Assembly: GCF_001425005.1 (NCBI RefSeq)
Contig: NZ_LMDB01000035.1
Span: 137,005-201,004 of the forward strand
Direction: 5' to 3'
Source of the DNA: Duganella sp. Root336D2
GTDB lineage: Bacteria > Pseudomonadota > Gammaproteobacteria > Burkholderiales > Burkholderiaceae_D
Length of the DNA stretch: 64,000 bases
The position numbers and the translations under genes were made by a program. Shown piece by piece: positions 1 through 10,000 of this stretch. A model generated the notes under the pieces. It was not told the origin of the DNA. It did not search any database and saw nothing but the letters and a program-made list of their open reading frames with translations. Position 1 is the first letter of the stretch. The number at the start of each line of letters is the position of its first letter.

Positions 1-1
1 C

Positions 2-1048
2 CGCGGCCCGATGGGGGAACTAAGAACAGAGTCCAGCAGCATGACAGGCGTCAACGCAGCAGGCGAATGGGTCGGAGAAATCAAGGATGAAGACGGCCGC
101 CGCCGGGCCATCATGATGTCGCAAGGACGCCATATCGAAATCGGCACCCTGGGCGGCAGCGACAGCACCGCCAACGCCATCAACAACCAGGGCGTGGTCA
201 CCGGCGGCGCACTCACCGTCAGCAACGCCTGGCATGCATTCCGCTACGACGAAGCCCAAGGCATTCGCGACCTCGGCACGCTTGGCGGCAGCAGCAGCGT
301 CGGCACCGCACTCAATCAATCCGGCCACATCGTCGGCTATGCCGACACCGCGGACGGCAATTACCACGCCTTCATCGACAACGGCAGCCGCATGCAGGAC
401 CTGGGAACCCTCGGCGGCAAAAACAGCTATGCGACCGCCATCAACGGCGACGGTTACGTGGTCGGCGCCGCGCAGCTGCCGAACGGCTACCGCCGCGCCT
501 TCCTGTACAAACCGGGCAGCGGCATGATCGAGCTGCCAACGCTGGGTGGCCGCATCAGCGTGGCAACCGGGGTGAACGACCACGGTGTGGTGGTCGGCGC
601 GTCCGAGATGCCGAACGGCGCCTGGCACGCCTTCATGTACGAGAATGGCCGCATCATCGACTTGGGCGCCATGATTGCCCGGGGCTCCAGCTTCGCCAAC
701 GGCATCAATAACCATGGCGACATTGTCGGCACCGTGAAAATCAAAGACCACGACTCGCCGCATACCTTCATCTACAAAAATGGCCAGATGCAGGTACGCT
801 CGGCCTTCGGCAGCCTGTACCTGACTCGCGACATCACCGAGGAAGGCAAAGTAATCGGCTCCGCCTACACCGGCCACGTGCTGAAATCCGGCTCCGTCGA
901 TTCGGTCCAGACGAAACGGGGCCTCACGGCGCTTGACTGGCTGACCCTCGGCCTCCTTGCCATCCTCGCCGCCGCGGGCGCATTCAAACTGCGCGACCGT
1001 ATTCGCAAAGGGATCAATTACAGCAGCAAGATGCTGTCGCTGGCCTGA
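2..1048 (+). CDS. HAF-repeat protein with C-terminal membrane anchor (5' end outside window)
   Basis: The reading frame is open to the left edge, so the N-terminus and any signal peptide are missing. The visible part is a tandem array of about seven HAF-type repeats of roughly 45 residues, each built around a core like DLGTLGG followed by an INxxGxVVG strand. HAF repeats are known as extracellular beta-propeller-like units of unknown function. The C-terminus has one hydrophobic helix (LTLGLLAILAAAGAF) followed by a basic tail (KLRDRIRKGI), suggesting an inner-membrane anchor with the repeats outside the cytoplasm. The stop codon overlaps the next start (TGATG), so the two paralogues are probably translationally coupled. 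Function unknown. Confidence 0.8.
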   Translation, partial: RGPMGELRTESSSMTGVNAAGEWVGEIKDEDGRRRAIMMSQGRHIEIGTLGGSDSTANAINNQGVVTGGALTVSNAWHAFRYDEAQGIRDLGTLGGSSSVGTALNQSGHIVGYADTADGNYHAFIDNGSRMQDLGTLGGKNSYATAINGDGYVVGAAQLPNGYRRAFLYKPGSGMIELPTLGGRISVATGVNDHGVVVGASEMPNGAWHAFMYENGRIIDLGAMIARGSSFANGINNHGDIVGTVKIKDHDSPHTFIYKNGQMQVRSAFGSLYLTRDITEEGKVIGSAYTGHVLKSGSVDSVQTKRGLTALDWLTLGLLAILAAAGAFKLRDRIRKGINYSSKMLSLA

Positions 1049-2163
1049 TGCGCCGCGCCCTCCATGCGATCGCGCTGACAGCGATGCTATGCGCCAGCGG
1101 GGCTCACGCCGGCCCGTTCGGCGGCTCAATGTTCGAGTCCATTGTCGCCAAGGACATGAACGCGTCCGGCGATACTGTGCTGGAATCCATTACCGGCTAC
1201 GGCGCCCGGCAAGCCTTCCTGCGCTCAGGCGGCCAGCGCTACGACATCGGCACTTTCGGCGGCGAAGAAAGTACCGCTGCCGCGATCAACAACGCCGGCG
1301 TCGTCACCGGCTCCGCCCAGGCGGCCGACTACACCTGGCACGCCTATCGCTTCGACAAGCGCAACGGCCTGCGTGAGCTCGACACGCTGGGTGGCGCCAG
1401 CAGCGCAGGCACCGCGATCAACGAACAAGGCCACATCGTCGGCCACGCCGACACCTACGACGGCGCCTACCACGCCTACATCGACACCGGCATCACCATG
1501 CTGGACCTGGGCACCTTCGGCGGCAAGAACAGCTACGCGCTGGGCATCAACGCTCATGACGCCGTGGTGGGCGCCGCCGATCGCGCCAACGGTTTCCGAC
1601 GCGCTTTCATTTACAAGCCCGGCATCGGCAAGATCGAGATCCCGGACGTCGGCGACCGCCATAGCGTAGCGATGGCCGTCAACGACCACGGCGTCGTAGT
1701 CGGCACCATGCAGATGCCCGACCGCAGCTGGCACGCCTTCAGCTACGACGGCGTACGCACCACCGACCTGGGTGTAATGATGAATCGCGGGAACAGCTTC
1801 GCCACCGCCATCAACAACAACGGCGACATTATCGGCAACGTCCGCGTCTGGGGCCGCGACGCCCCGCTGGCCTTCGTCTACAGCAAAGGCCAGATGCAAG
1901 TGCGCGACAGCTTCGGTCGCTTCGACCTCGCCCGCCGTATCACCGACGACGGTCAGATCATTGGCGCCGGCGCCATGGCCAGGCAAATGCGCGCCGCCCG
2001 CGTCGCCCACAACCAGCTGGAATCAATCGGCTGGCCGGAACCGGTGGACATGCTGACCTGCGCTTTCCTTGCCGTGCTGGCCACCTTCTTCCTCTACAAG
2101 ATCCGCGAACACCTGCGCCAAGGTATCGACTTCAGCAAGCGCCTGATGCTCTCTATCGCATAA
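1048..2163 (+). CDS. HAF-repeat protein, second tandem paralogue
   Basis: This 371-residue protein begins with a clear signal peptide ending in ASGAHA. It then carries the same series of HAF repeats (DIGTFGG, LDTLGG, LDLGTFGG) and ends with a transmembrane helix (LTCAFLAVLATFFLYKI) and a short basic tail. It is a paralogue of the upstream gene across its whole length, including the tail pattern R-x2-[LI]-R-[KQ]-G-I-[ND]-[YF]-S-K. The expected topology is a periplasmic repeat domain tethered to the inner membrane. It overlaps the upstream stop codon by one base, consistent with a two-gene operon. Family membership is confident; role is not known. Confidence 0.82.
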   Translation: MRRALHAIALTAMLCASGAHAGPFGGSMFESIVAKDMNASGDTVLESITGYGARQAFLRSGGQRYDIGTFGGEESTAAAINNAGVVTGSAQAADYTWHAYRFDKRNGLRELDTLGGASSAGTAINEQGHIVGHADTYDGAYHAYIDTGITMLDLGTFGGKNSYALGINAHDAVVGAADRANGFRRAFIYKPGIGKIEIPDVGDRHSVAMAVNDHGVVVGTMQMPDRSWHAFSYDGVRTTDLGVMMNRGNSFATAINNNGDIIGNVRVWGRDAPLAFVYSKGQMQVRDSFGRFDLARRITDDGQIIGAGAMARQMRAARVAHNQLESIGWPEPVDMLTCAFLAVLATFFLYKIREHLRQGIDFSKRLMLSIA

Positions 2164-2184
2164 GAGGAAGTTGAGAGACCTTGG

Positions 2185-2385
2185 TCAAGAAGACTTACGT
2201 TCGACGATTTGTGCAATGAGTTCGGGAGGGATCGGCTGGCCATTCGCGCTCATTTGCCGGATGGTCTCATGCAGCATCTGAAGCCGTGAGATTTTTACCA
2301 CGGCCCAGGCAACGATGCCGACAATAGGAACGCACATTGCAAGGACCGGGATGAGTACTGGAGACAGGTTGGAAAAGAAGTTCAT
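2185..2385 (-). CDS. Small single-pass membrane protein (DUF6249-like)
   Basis: This 66-residue protein has an N-terminal hydrophobic helix (about residues 8-32, VLIPVLAMCVPIVGIVAW) followed by a soluble tail with the pattern LHETIRQMSANGQPIPPELI. That tail pattern is typical of small membrane proteins annotated DUF6249 in proteobacteria. It lies convergent to the HAF genes and downstream of rpoD on the same strand, beyond the rpoD terminator, so it is likely transcribed separately. No function is known for the family. Confidence 0.65.
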   Translation of the reverse strand: MNFFSNLSPVLIPVLAMCVPIVGIVAWAVVKISRLQMLHETIRQMSANGQPIPPELIAQIVERKSS

Positions 2386-2465
2386 GCTTGCTGGGCGCGG
2401 TTGATCGAAGGGGCTATCCAGTGTAGATGCGCGATTGCTTTTACGTCAAGCATTGGTGCTTATCG

Positions 2466-2489
2466 AAAGGGAGGCCGAAGCCTCCCTTT
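2466..2489 (-). terminator. Rho-independent terminator after rpoD
   Basis: A perfect 10-bp inverted repeat (AAAGGGAGGC / GCCTCCCTTT) closes on a TTCG tetraloop when read on the minus strand, 20 bases past the rpoD stop codon. The repeat ends in three T on the minus strand and in a six-T run on the plus strand, so it may act in both directions. Confidence 0.75.
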
Positions 2490-2510
2490 TTTCCTCGCGC
2501 CGACGGCCGA

Positions 2511-4979
<2,469 letters not shown>

Positions 4980-5055
4980 TCAATATCTCTCTCAGCGCGC
5001 CCGAAGGTGCACTTATCGAAGGCTCGCGATGGCCCGGTTTCAGGGATAATCAGGA

Positions 5056-5080
5056 AAAGAAAAAGCCCGCACGACCGGGC
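5056..5080 (-). terminator. Rho-independent terminator upstream of rpoD
   Basis: On the minus strand a GCCCG / CGGGC stem with a six-base loop is followed directly by five T and a further T-rich stretch. It sits about 80 bases before the rpoD start and has no protein gene upstream on the same strand. It therefore ends either a small RNA or an rpoD leader transcript. Confidence 0.6.
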
Positions 5081-5204
5081 CCGATTCCGATGATTCAGTG
5101 ATTAGAGAGGGCACATGCCCTGGAACTGGACTCAACAGGGCAGCGCGGCCCCGGCCGAAAACTCTTTACCAAACTGAATTCGCACCGTCCTGCATTTGGC
5201 GCGT
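5057..5204 (-). ncRNA. Candidate small RNA or rpoD leader/attenuator
   Basis: The 350-base stretch 4980-5329 between rpoD and the divergent ProQ gene has no protein gene. On the minus strand it holds a TATAAT hexamer (5210-5215), a GC-rich structured body of about 145 bases and the terminator at 5056-5080. Visible hairpins include GCCCTG/CAGGGC (5136-5141 with 5117-5122) and a GGGCATGTGCCC palindrome just 3' of it. The -35 region is weak. It could be a stand-alone sRNA, or a leader in which early termination limits rpoD expression. I do not recognise it as tRNA, 4.5S RNA or tmRNA. Confidence 0.4.
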
Positions 5205-5209
5205 CTGCC

Positions 5210-5215
5210 ATTATA
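5210..5215 (-). promoter_or_regulatory. -10 hexamer for the rpoD-upstream transcript
   Basis: A perfect TATAAT on the minus strand would start transcription near 5204. No good -35 match is visible at 16-18 bases, so the assignment rests on the perfect hexamer and on the downstream terminator. Confidence 0.4.
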
Positions 5216-5329
5216 CAAGGGTTTGGGCTGGACTGCACCCATTAAATCGATATCAAAACCACATCATGAGCGAAAACACAATGCGCCAGGCGCGTGCCTC
5301 GTGGTATGCTGGCGGCTCTTGATTAATCT

Positions 5330-5806
5330 ATGAAGTCGATGAACACTAGCACTACCCCCCAGCAGCCGGCCGAAGGCCAAGCCGCCGCACCTGCCGCCCC
5401 CAATTCTGCACGCGCCCTGCTCAAGCAATTGCAGCAACAGTATGCCCCGTTCCGCGACAGCATGCCGCTGTCGATCGGCATCGACAAACAGCTTATCGCC
5501 GCGATGCCGGAGCTTAACCGCAAGCTGATGCGCGCGGCCCTGGGCATCCACACTTCCTCGCAGCGCTACCTGCGCGTGATGGAAAAAGCCACCGTCCGCT
5601 ACAACCTCGATGGCAGCACCGGCGCCGAAGTCACCGACGAACACCGCAAGCACGCCAAGGAAACCCTGGCGGAACGCTACAAGAAAGAAGTGGAACGCCG
5701 CAAGGCCGAACGCGCTGCCGAACGTGAAGCTGCCGCCGCCGAAGAGGCCGACCGCCGCCGCACGGAGAAGCTGCAGGCGCTGACCGCCAAATTCTCCAAG
5801 AAGTAA
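5330..5806 (+). CDS. ProQ/FinO-family RNA chaperone
   Basis: The 158-residue protein has a flexible Ala/Pro/Gln-rich N-terminus of about 25 residues. A ProQ/FinO domain follows (about 28-110: LLKQLQQQYAPFRDSMPLSIGI, then LMRAALGIHTSSQRYL), and then a highly charged Arg/Glu/Ala helix. Members of this family bind structured RNAs and stabilise or match small RNAs to mRNAs in the cytoplasm. The start is not certain because a second ATG lies three codons inside and no clear ribosome site is visible. Its stop overlaps the start of the next gene (TAATG), an exonuclease, which links RNA binding and nucleolytic genes in one operon. Confidence 0.88.
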   Translation: MKSMNTSTTPQQPAEGQAAAPAAPNSARALLKQLQQQYAPFRDSMPLSIGIDKQLIAAMPELNRKLMRAALGIHTSSQRYLRVMEKATVRYNLDGSTGAEVTDEHRKHAKETLAERYKKEVERRKAERAAEREAAAAEEADRRRTEKLQALTAKFSKK

Positions 5807-6456
5807 TGGGCGGCGCGCCAGAAGCCGTCCCCGAACTGCCTCCTTATGAGGGCATCCGGCTGGCCGACGTCAGGCTCGTAAAAACCGCCGCCGATGCGGA
5901 GGCGGCGCAAGCGGCCTTGCTGGCGGCGGATGCGATTGGTTTCGACACCGAATCCAAACCCACTTTCGTCAAGGGTGAAAGCTCGAACGGCCCGCACCTG
6001 ATCCAGTTTGCGGACGACCGCCATGCCTGGCTGTTCCAGGTTGGCGATGCCTTCCCCCATTTGGCGACGGTCAAGGCGATCCTTGAATCCGACATGACGC
6101 TGAAGATCGGCTTCGGCCTGTCCGACGACGTCAAGCGTGTGCGCGCCAAACTCGGGATCGAGCCACTGAAAGTGGTGGACCTGGGCGTGGTGCTGCGCGT
6201 GCCGGGGCAAAAAAACGACCTGGGCGCCAAGAGTGCCGTCGCCAAGTATTTCGGGCGGTCGCTGACCAAGTCGAAGAAGATCTCCACCACCAACTGGGCC
6301 ACGCCGCGGCTGAACGAAAAGCAGATCCTGTACGCGGCCGACGATGCGCAAGTTGCGCTGCGCGTGTATCGCCACTGGATCGGCATCGGCAACGTGCTGC
6401 CGCCGATCAAGCCGTCGAAGCGCCCCAAGCCCGGCAAGCCAGCCGCCCCAGCATAG
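5806..6456 (+). CDS. 3'-5' exonuclease, RNase D-like DEDDy family
   Basis: This 216-residue protein is a single exonuclease domain of the DnaQ-like superfamily. The Exo I motif is AIGFDTES (DxE, near residue 46), Exo II is in KIGFGLSDDVKR and Exo III is YAADDAQ (the Y-x3-D form), so the four acidic residues and the tyrosine are all present. HRDC domains of full RNase D are absent. The substrate is probably RNA or DNA 3' ends; which one cannot be told from sequence. It overlaps the ProQ-like gene by one base, and its 3' end overlaps the convergent MocR gene by 50 bases. Confidence 0.85.
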   Translation: MGGAPEAVPELPPYEGIRLADVRLVKTAADAEAAQAALLAADAIGFDTESKPTFVKGESSNGPHLIQFADDRHAWLFQVGDAFPHLATVKAILESDMTLKIGFGLSDDVKRVRAKLGIEPLKVVDLGVVLRVPGQKNDLGAKSAVAKYFGRSLTKSKKISTTNWATPRLNEKQILYAADDAQVALRVYRHWIGIGNVLPPIKPSKRPKPGKPAAPA

Positions 6457-7834
6457 CAATCGCATCCGCTTGGCGCTCATCCCAGGCATGCCCGTAATTC
6501 AGGCGGATACAATTGCGGAATGCGCGCTTCGCGCTGAACATCGGCCCTGGCGCAATACTGATCCCCTGCGCCAGCGCCTGCCGATGCAACTCCAGCGCAT
6601 CAACTGACTCCGGCAGCACCAACCACAGGAAATACCCGCCCTGCGGCTGCGTCACCCGCGTCCCCAACGGGAAATGCGCCGCGATCGCCGCCAGCATCTG
6701 CCGCTGCTGCCCCGCCAGCGCACTGCGCAACTGCCGCAGGTGCCGCTCATACCCGCCCTGCCCCAGATACTCCGCCAGCGCCAGCTGCGAAGGCATCGCC
6801 GCAGCCAGCGACGTGGTCAGCTTGAGCCGCTCCACCTGCCGCGCAAAGCGCCCCGGCGCCGCCCAGCCAACGCGGAATCCAGGCGCCAGGCATTTCGAAA
6901 ACGAACTGCAATGCATGACAATACCCTTGCTGTCGAAACGCTTGGCCAGCGCCGGCCGCTGCGCACCGAAATACAGCTCGCCGTACACGTCATCTTCGAT
7001 CAGCGGCACATCATGGGCCGCCAGCAGTTCAACCAGCGCCTGCTTTTTCTCAGGCGTCATCAGGCTGCCCAGCGGATTCTGGAAGCTGGTCATCAACCAG
7101 CAAGCACGCGGCTTATGCTGCGCCAGCGCCAGCGCCAGTGCGCCAAGGTCGATCCCGTCGCGCGGATGCGTCGCCACTTCCACCGCCTTCAGGCCCATGC
7201 GCTCCAGCGCCTGCAAGGCCGCATAGAAGCTCGGCGACTCCACCAGCACGGTGTCGCCCGGCCGCGCCACCGCCTGCAGGCAAAGATTCAGCGCTTCCAG
7301 TGCGCCGTTGGTGATGATGATGTCGTCCGGTGACACCTGCAGGCCATCGAGCTGGTAGCGCAAGGCGATCTGTCGCCGCAGCTCGGCATTCCCCGGCGGC
7401 AGGTCGGCAACCGTACTCCAGGGGTCGATATGGCGCATGCTGGCCGTCACCGCGCGGGCCAGCTTTTCGAGCGGGAACAGCAAAGGACTGGGGAAGGCAG
7501 AGCCGAGAGGCACAATGCCCGGCGCGCGGCTGGCTTCCAGCACCTGGAATACCAGCTCACTGACGTCAACCAGCGTGCAAGCGGCATCGGGCTGCGACAG
7601 CTCGGGTTCCGGCGTTGCGGCAAAGTGCCGGGACGCCACATAGTAGCCCGAGCGCGGGCGCGACTCGATCAGCCCGCGGGCCTCGAGCTGGTAGTACGCC
7701 TGGAATACCGTGGACGGGCTGACACCGCGCCGTTCCTGCTGTTGCCGCACCGAGGGTAGTTTTTCGCCCGGCCGCAGCACGCCGGATGCCATCAAGCCCG
7801 CCAATTCGTCTGCCAGCGCTTCGTAAAGCTTCAA
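6407..7834 (-). CDS. MocR-type transcriptional regulator (GntR HTH fused to PLP aminotransferase fold)
   Basis: Residues 1-75 are a GntR winged helix-turn-helix (PGEKLPSVRQQQERRGVSPS, then LEARGLIESRPRSGYYV). The rest is a fold-type I aminotransferase domain with NGALEALNL, IEDDVYGELYF and the PLP-lysine motif SSFSKCLAPGFRVGW. Its length of 475 residues is typical. MocR proteins usually use PLP to sense a metabolite and regulate themselves and a divergent neighbour. Here the divergent neighbour is a cytochrome c pair 91 bases away, so those genes are the first candidate targets. The effector is unknown. The 3' end overlaps the exonuclease gene convergently. Confidence 0.9.
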   Translation of the reverse strand: MKLYEALADELAGLMASGVLRPGEKLPSVRQQQERRGVSPSTVFQAYYQLEARGLIESRPRSGYYVASRHFAATPEPELSQPDAACTLVDVSELVFQVLEASRAPGIVPLGSAFPSPLLFPLEKLARAVTASMRHIDPWSTVADLPPGNAELRRQIALRYQLDGLQVSPDDIIITNGALEALNLCLQAVARPGDTVLVESPSFYAALQALERMGLKAVEVATHPRDGIDLGALALALAQHKPRACWLMTSFQNPLGSLMTPEKKQALVELLAAHDVPLIEDDVYGELYFGAQRPALAKRFDSKGIVMHCSSFSKCLAPGFRVGWAAPGRFARQVERLKLTTSLAAAMPSQLALAEYLGQGGYERHLRQLRSALAGQQRQMLAAIAAHFPLGTRVTQPQGGYFLWLVLPESVDALELHRQALAQGISIAPGPMFSAKRAFRNCIRLNYGHAWDERQADAIAMLGRLACRAWGASTA

Positions 7835-7925
7835 ACTGATACCCTCTTTCCGTGGCCATTCTGAGCCTGTTTTTCTCTGCCGCGCAGGCGTATCCTTGAC
7901 CCATCACAAGAAGAACGGATTCATC

Positions 7926-8618
7926 ATGCGACTTTCCCTACGCATTCTCTCATTTAGCGCCACTCTTGTGGCCGCATCCGCCCCGGCCGCCCCGGCCAGC
8001 CTGTCGGACACCGTCGAGCAGCGTGTCGCCGCCTGCATCGCCTGCCACAAGGCCAATGAGCAAGGCGACGCCTTCTTCCCGCGCCTCGCCGGCAAACCCG
8101 CCGGCTACCTGTACAACCAGCTGCTGAACTTCAAGGAAGGCCGCCGCCAGTACCCGATGATGACCTATATGGTGGAACAACTGCCGGACGCCTACCTGCG
8201 CGAGATCGCACAGTACTTTTCCGAACAGCACGCCCCTTATCCGCCGCCAGCCGCCACCAGCGCCACGGCGCAAATGATCGAGCGCGGCCGCGTGCTGGTG
8301 CACCAGGGCGACCCATCGCGCAAAGTGCCGGCTTGCATCGCCTGCCACGGCGACGCAATGACCGGCGTCGCACCCGCCATCCCCGGCCTGATTGGACTGC
8401 CGCGCGACTATATCAACGCGCAATTCGGCGCCTGGCGCAACCAGAAGCGCAAGGCGCACAGGCCGGACTGCATGGCCGAAGTGGCCAACCGCCTGAGCGA
8501 AGCCGACGTCGCGGCCGTCTCCGGCTGGCTCGCCGCGCAACCGGCCGATCCCAACGCACGCCCTGCAACCTCCCTGCCCAAGCCGCTGCCGATGGAATGC
8601 GGCGGCGTCCCGCAATAA
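7926..8618 (+). CDS. Dihaem cytochrome c (c4-like)
   Basis: I chose the ATG at 7926 because it follows AGAAGAACGG and opens a proper signal peptide ending near SAPAAPA. The 230-residue product has two CIACH haem-binding motifs, near residues 37 and 137, each in a similar half, as in the cytochrome c4 family. It should be a periplasmic electron carrier. The next gene, 12 bases downstream, is a tri-haem cytochrome, so the two likely form an electron relay from a periplasmic dehydrogenase to the respiratory chain. The dehydrogenase itself is not adjacent. Confidence 0.88.
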   Translation: MRLSLRILSFSATLVAASAPAAPASLSDTVEQRVAACIACHKANEQGDAFFPRLAGKPAGYLYNQLLNFKEGRRQYPMMTYMVEQLPDAYLREIAQYFSEQHAPYPPPAATSATAQMIERGRVLVHQGDPSRKVPACIACHGDAMTGVAPAIPGLIGLPRDYINAQFGAWRNQKRKAHRPDCMAEVANRLSEADVAAVSGWLAAQPADPNARPATSLPKPLPMECGGVPQ

Positions 8619-8630
8619 GAAGAGCCGATC

Positions 8631-9914
8631 ATGAACCGCAACACAAAAATCGCCATTGCCGTACCGCTTTTGCTCATCGTCGCAGCGGTCGGCTTCATCT
8701 GGCCCAGGCACGACAAAGGCCCGGCGCCAAGCGACGCATCGAAGAACATGCCCACCGCGGAGAAAGTTGCGCGCGGCGCCTACCTGGCCAAGGCCGCCGA
8801 CTGCATGGCATGCCACACCACGCGCGGCGGCGCCGCCTTTGCCGGCGGCCGCGCCCTGCAAACACCGTTCGGCAACGTGGTCTCGCCCAACATCACCGCC
8901 GACAAGGAAACCGGCATCGGCAACTGGACTGCCGACGATTTCTGGAACGCCCTGCACAACGGCAAAGCCAAGGACGGCCGCCTGCTCTACCCCGCCTTCC
9001 CGTACACGAACTACACGGCGATGACGCGCGACGACTCGGACGCGATGTACGCCTACTTCCAGTCCATCACGCCGGTGAAGCAGGCCAGCCAGCCGCACAC
9101 ATTGCGCTTCCCCTACAACCAGCAAGCCATGCTGGCGGTATGGCGCGCCCTGTACTTCAAGCCCGCCGTGTACGCGCCGGACACCGGCAAGTCCGCAGAA
9201 TGGAATCGCGGCGCCTACCTGGTGCAAGGCCCCGGCCACTGCATCGCCTGCCACAGTGAACGCAATGCGCTGGGCGCCAGCGACAAAGGCTTGTCGGGCG
9301 GCCTGATACCGGTGCTGGGCTGGTACGCGCCCTCGCTCACTTCCGACCGCGAGGCCGGCCTGGGAGACTGGGAAATAAAAGACATCACCGACCTGCTGAA
9401 GACCGGCATCTCGCAGCGCGCCACCGTATTCGGCCCGATGGCGGAAGTGGTACGCGAAAGCCTGCAGCACCTGAGCGATGAAGACGCCCGCGCCATGGCG
9501 GTGTATTTAAAGTCGCTGCCGAACGAAAGCGGCCAGCGCGCGCCGTACGAACGCTCGAAAGAGCCTGAGGCGGCAGCCTGGCTGGCAGCCGGCGAGAAGA
9601 TCTACGGCAAGCAATGCCTGGACTGCCACGGCGAAAAAGGCGAAGGCATCGCCCCGCATTACCCGCCATTGGCCGGCAACCGCGCGCTGACAATGGATGA
9701 AGCGGTGAACCCGATCCGCATCGTACTGAATGGCGGCTTCGCCCCCGGTACGGCAGGCAACCCGCGGCCTTACGGCATGCCGCCGTTCAGCCATTCACTG
9801 AATGATGTGGAAGTAGCACAAGTAGTATCCTACCTGCGCTCAGCATGGGGCAACAACGCCCCGCCGGTCGAAAGCACCACGGTCAACCGCTACCGCAACG
9901 TGCCCCTAGAATAA
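8631..9914 (+). CDS. Tri-haem cytochrome c, alcohol/gluconate dehydrogenase cytochrome subunit type
   Basis: A membrane-anchoring N-terminus (IAIAVPLLLIVAAVGFIW) is followed by three cytochrome c domains with CMACH (near residue 58), CIACH (near 204) and CLDCH (near 329). Length and haem spacing match the cytochrome subunits of membrane-bound alcohol, gluconate and sorbitol dehydrogenases, which pass electrons from a flavin or PQQ enzyme to ubiquinone. No catalytic subunit lies next to it. A GMC oxidoreductase with a Tat partner is encoded at 40.9-43.0 kb, but a link is speculation. It is cotranscribed with the c4-like gene. Confidence 0.87.
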   Translation: MNRNTKIAIAVPLLLIVAAVGFIWPRHDKGPAPSDASKNMPTAEKVARGAYLAKAADCMACHTTRGGAAFAGGRALQTPFGNVVSPNITADKETGIGNWTADDFWNALHNGKAKDGRLLYPAFPYTNYTAMTRDDSDAMYAYFQSITPVKQASQPHTLRFPYNQQAMLAVWRALYFKPAVYAPDTGKSAEWNRGAYLVQGPGHCIACHSERNALGASDKGLSGGLIPVLGWYAPSLTSDREAGLGDWEIKDITDLLKTGISQRATVFGPMAEVVRESLQHLSDEDARAMAVYLKSLPNESGQRAPYERSKEPEAAAWLAAGEKIYGKQCLDCHGEKGEGIAPHYPPLAGNRALTMDEAVNPIRIVLNGGFAPGTAGNPRPYGMPPFSHSLNDVEVAQVVSYLRSAWGNNAPPVESTTVNRYRNVPLE

Positions 9915-9916
9915 TA

Positions 9917-9995
9917 AAAGTCGGGGTCCGGTCTGGCTTCTCGAGGAGCTTTGCGCTTCGCGCAATGTCCGCTTGCCAGACCTGACCCCGACTTT
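9917..9995. repeat. Long palindromic intergenic element, likely bidirectional terminator
   Basis: Arms 9917-9937 and 9975-9995 form a 20-bp stem with one mismatch position (AAAGTCGGGGTC plus GGTCTGGC against their complements). Inside lies a TTGCGC-TTC-GCGCAA hairpin at 9951-9965. It separates the convergent cytochrome and PilU-like genes, and its right arm runs into a T-rich tract. The GGGGTC/GACCCC core recurs in the element at 46369-46451, which suggests a dispersed REP-like family. Confidence 0.7.
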
Positions 9996-10000
9996 CTTTT

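Noticed and set aside
5100..5200. Possible tRNA in the rpoD upstream region
   Set aside because: Hairpins are present but no cloverleaf, T-loop consensus or acceptor stem can be formed.
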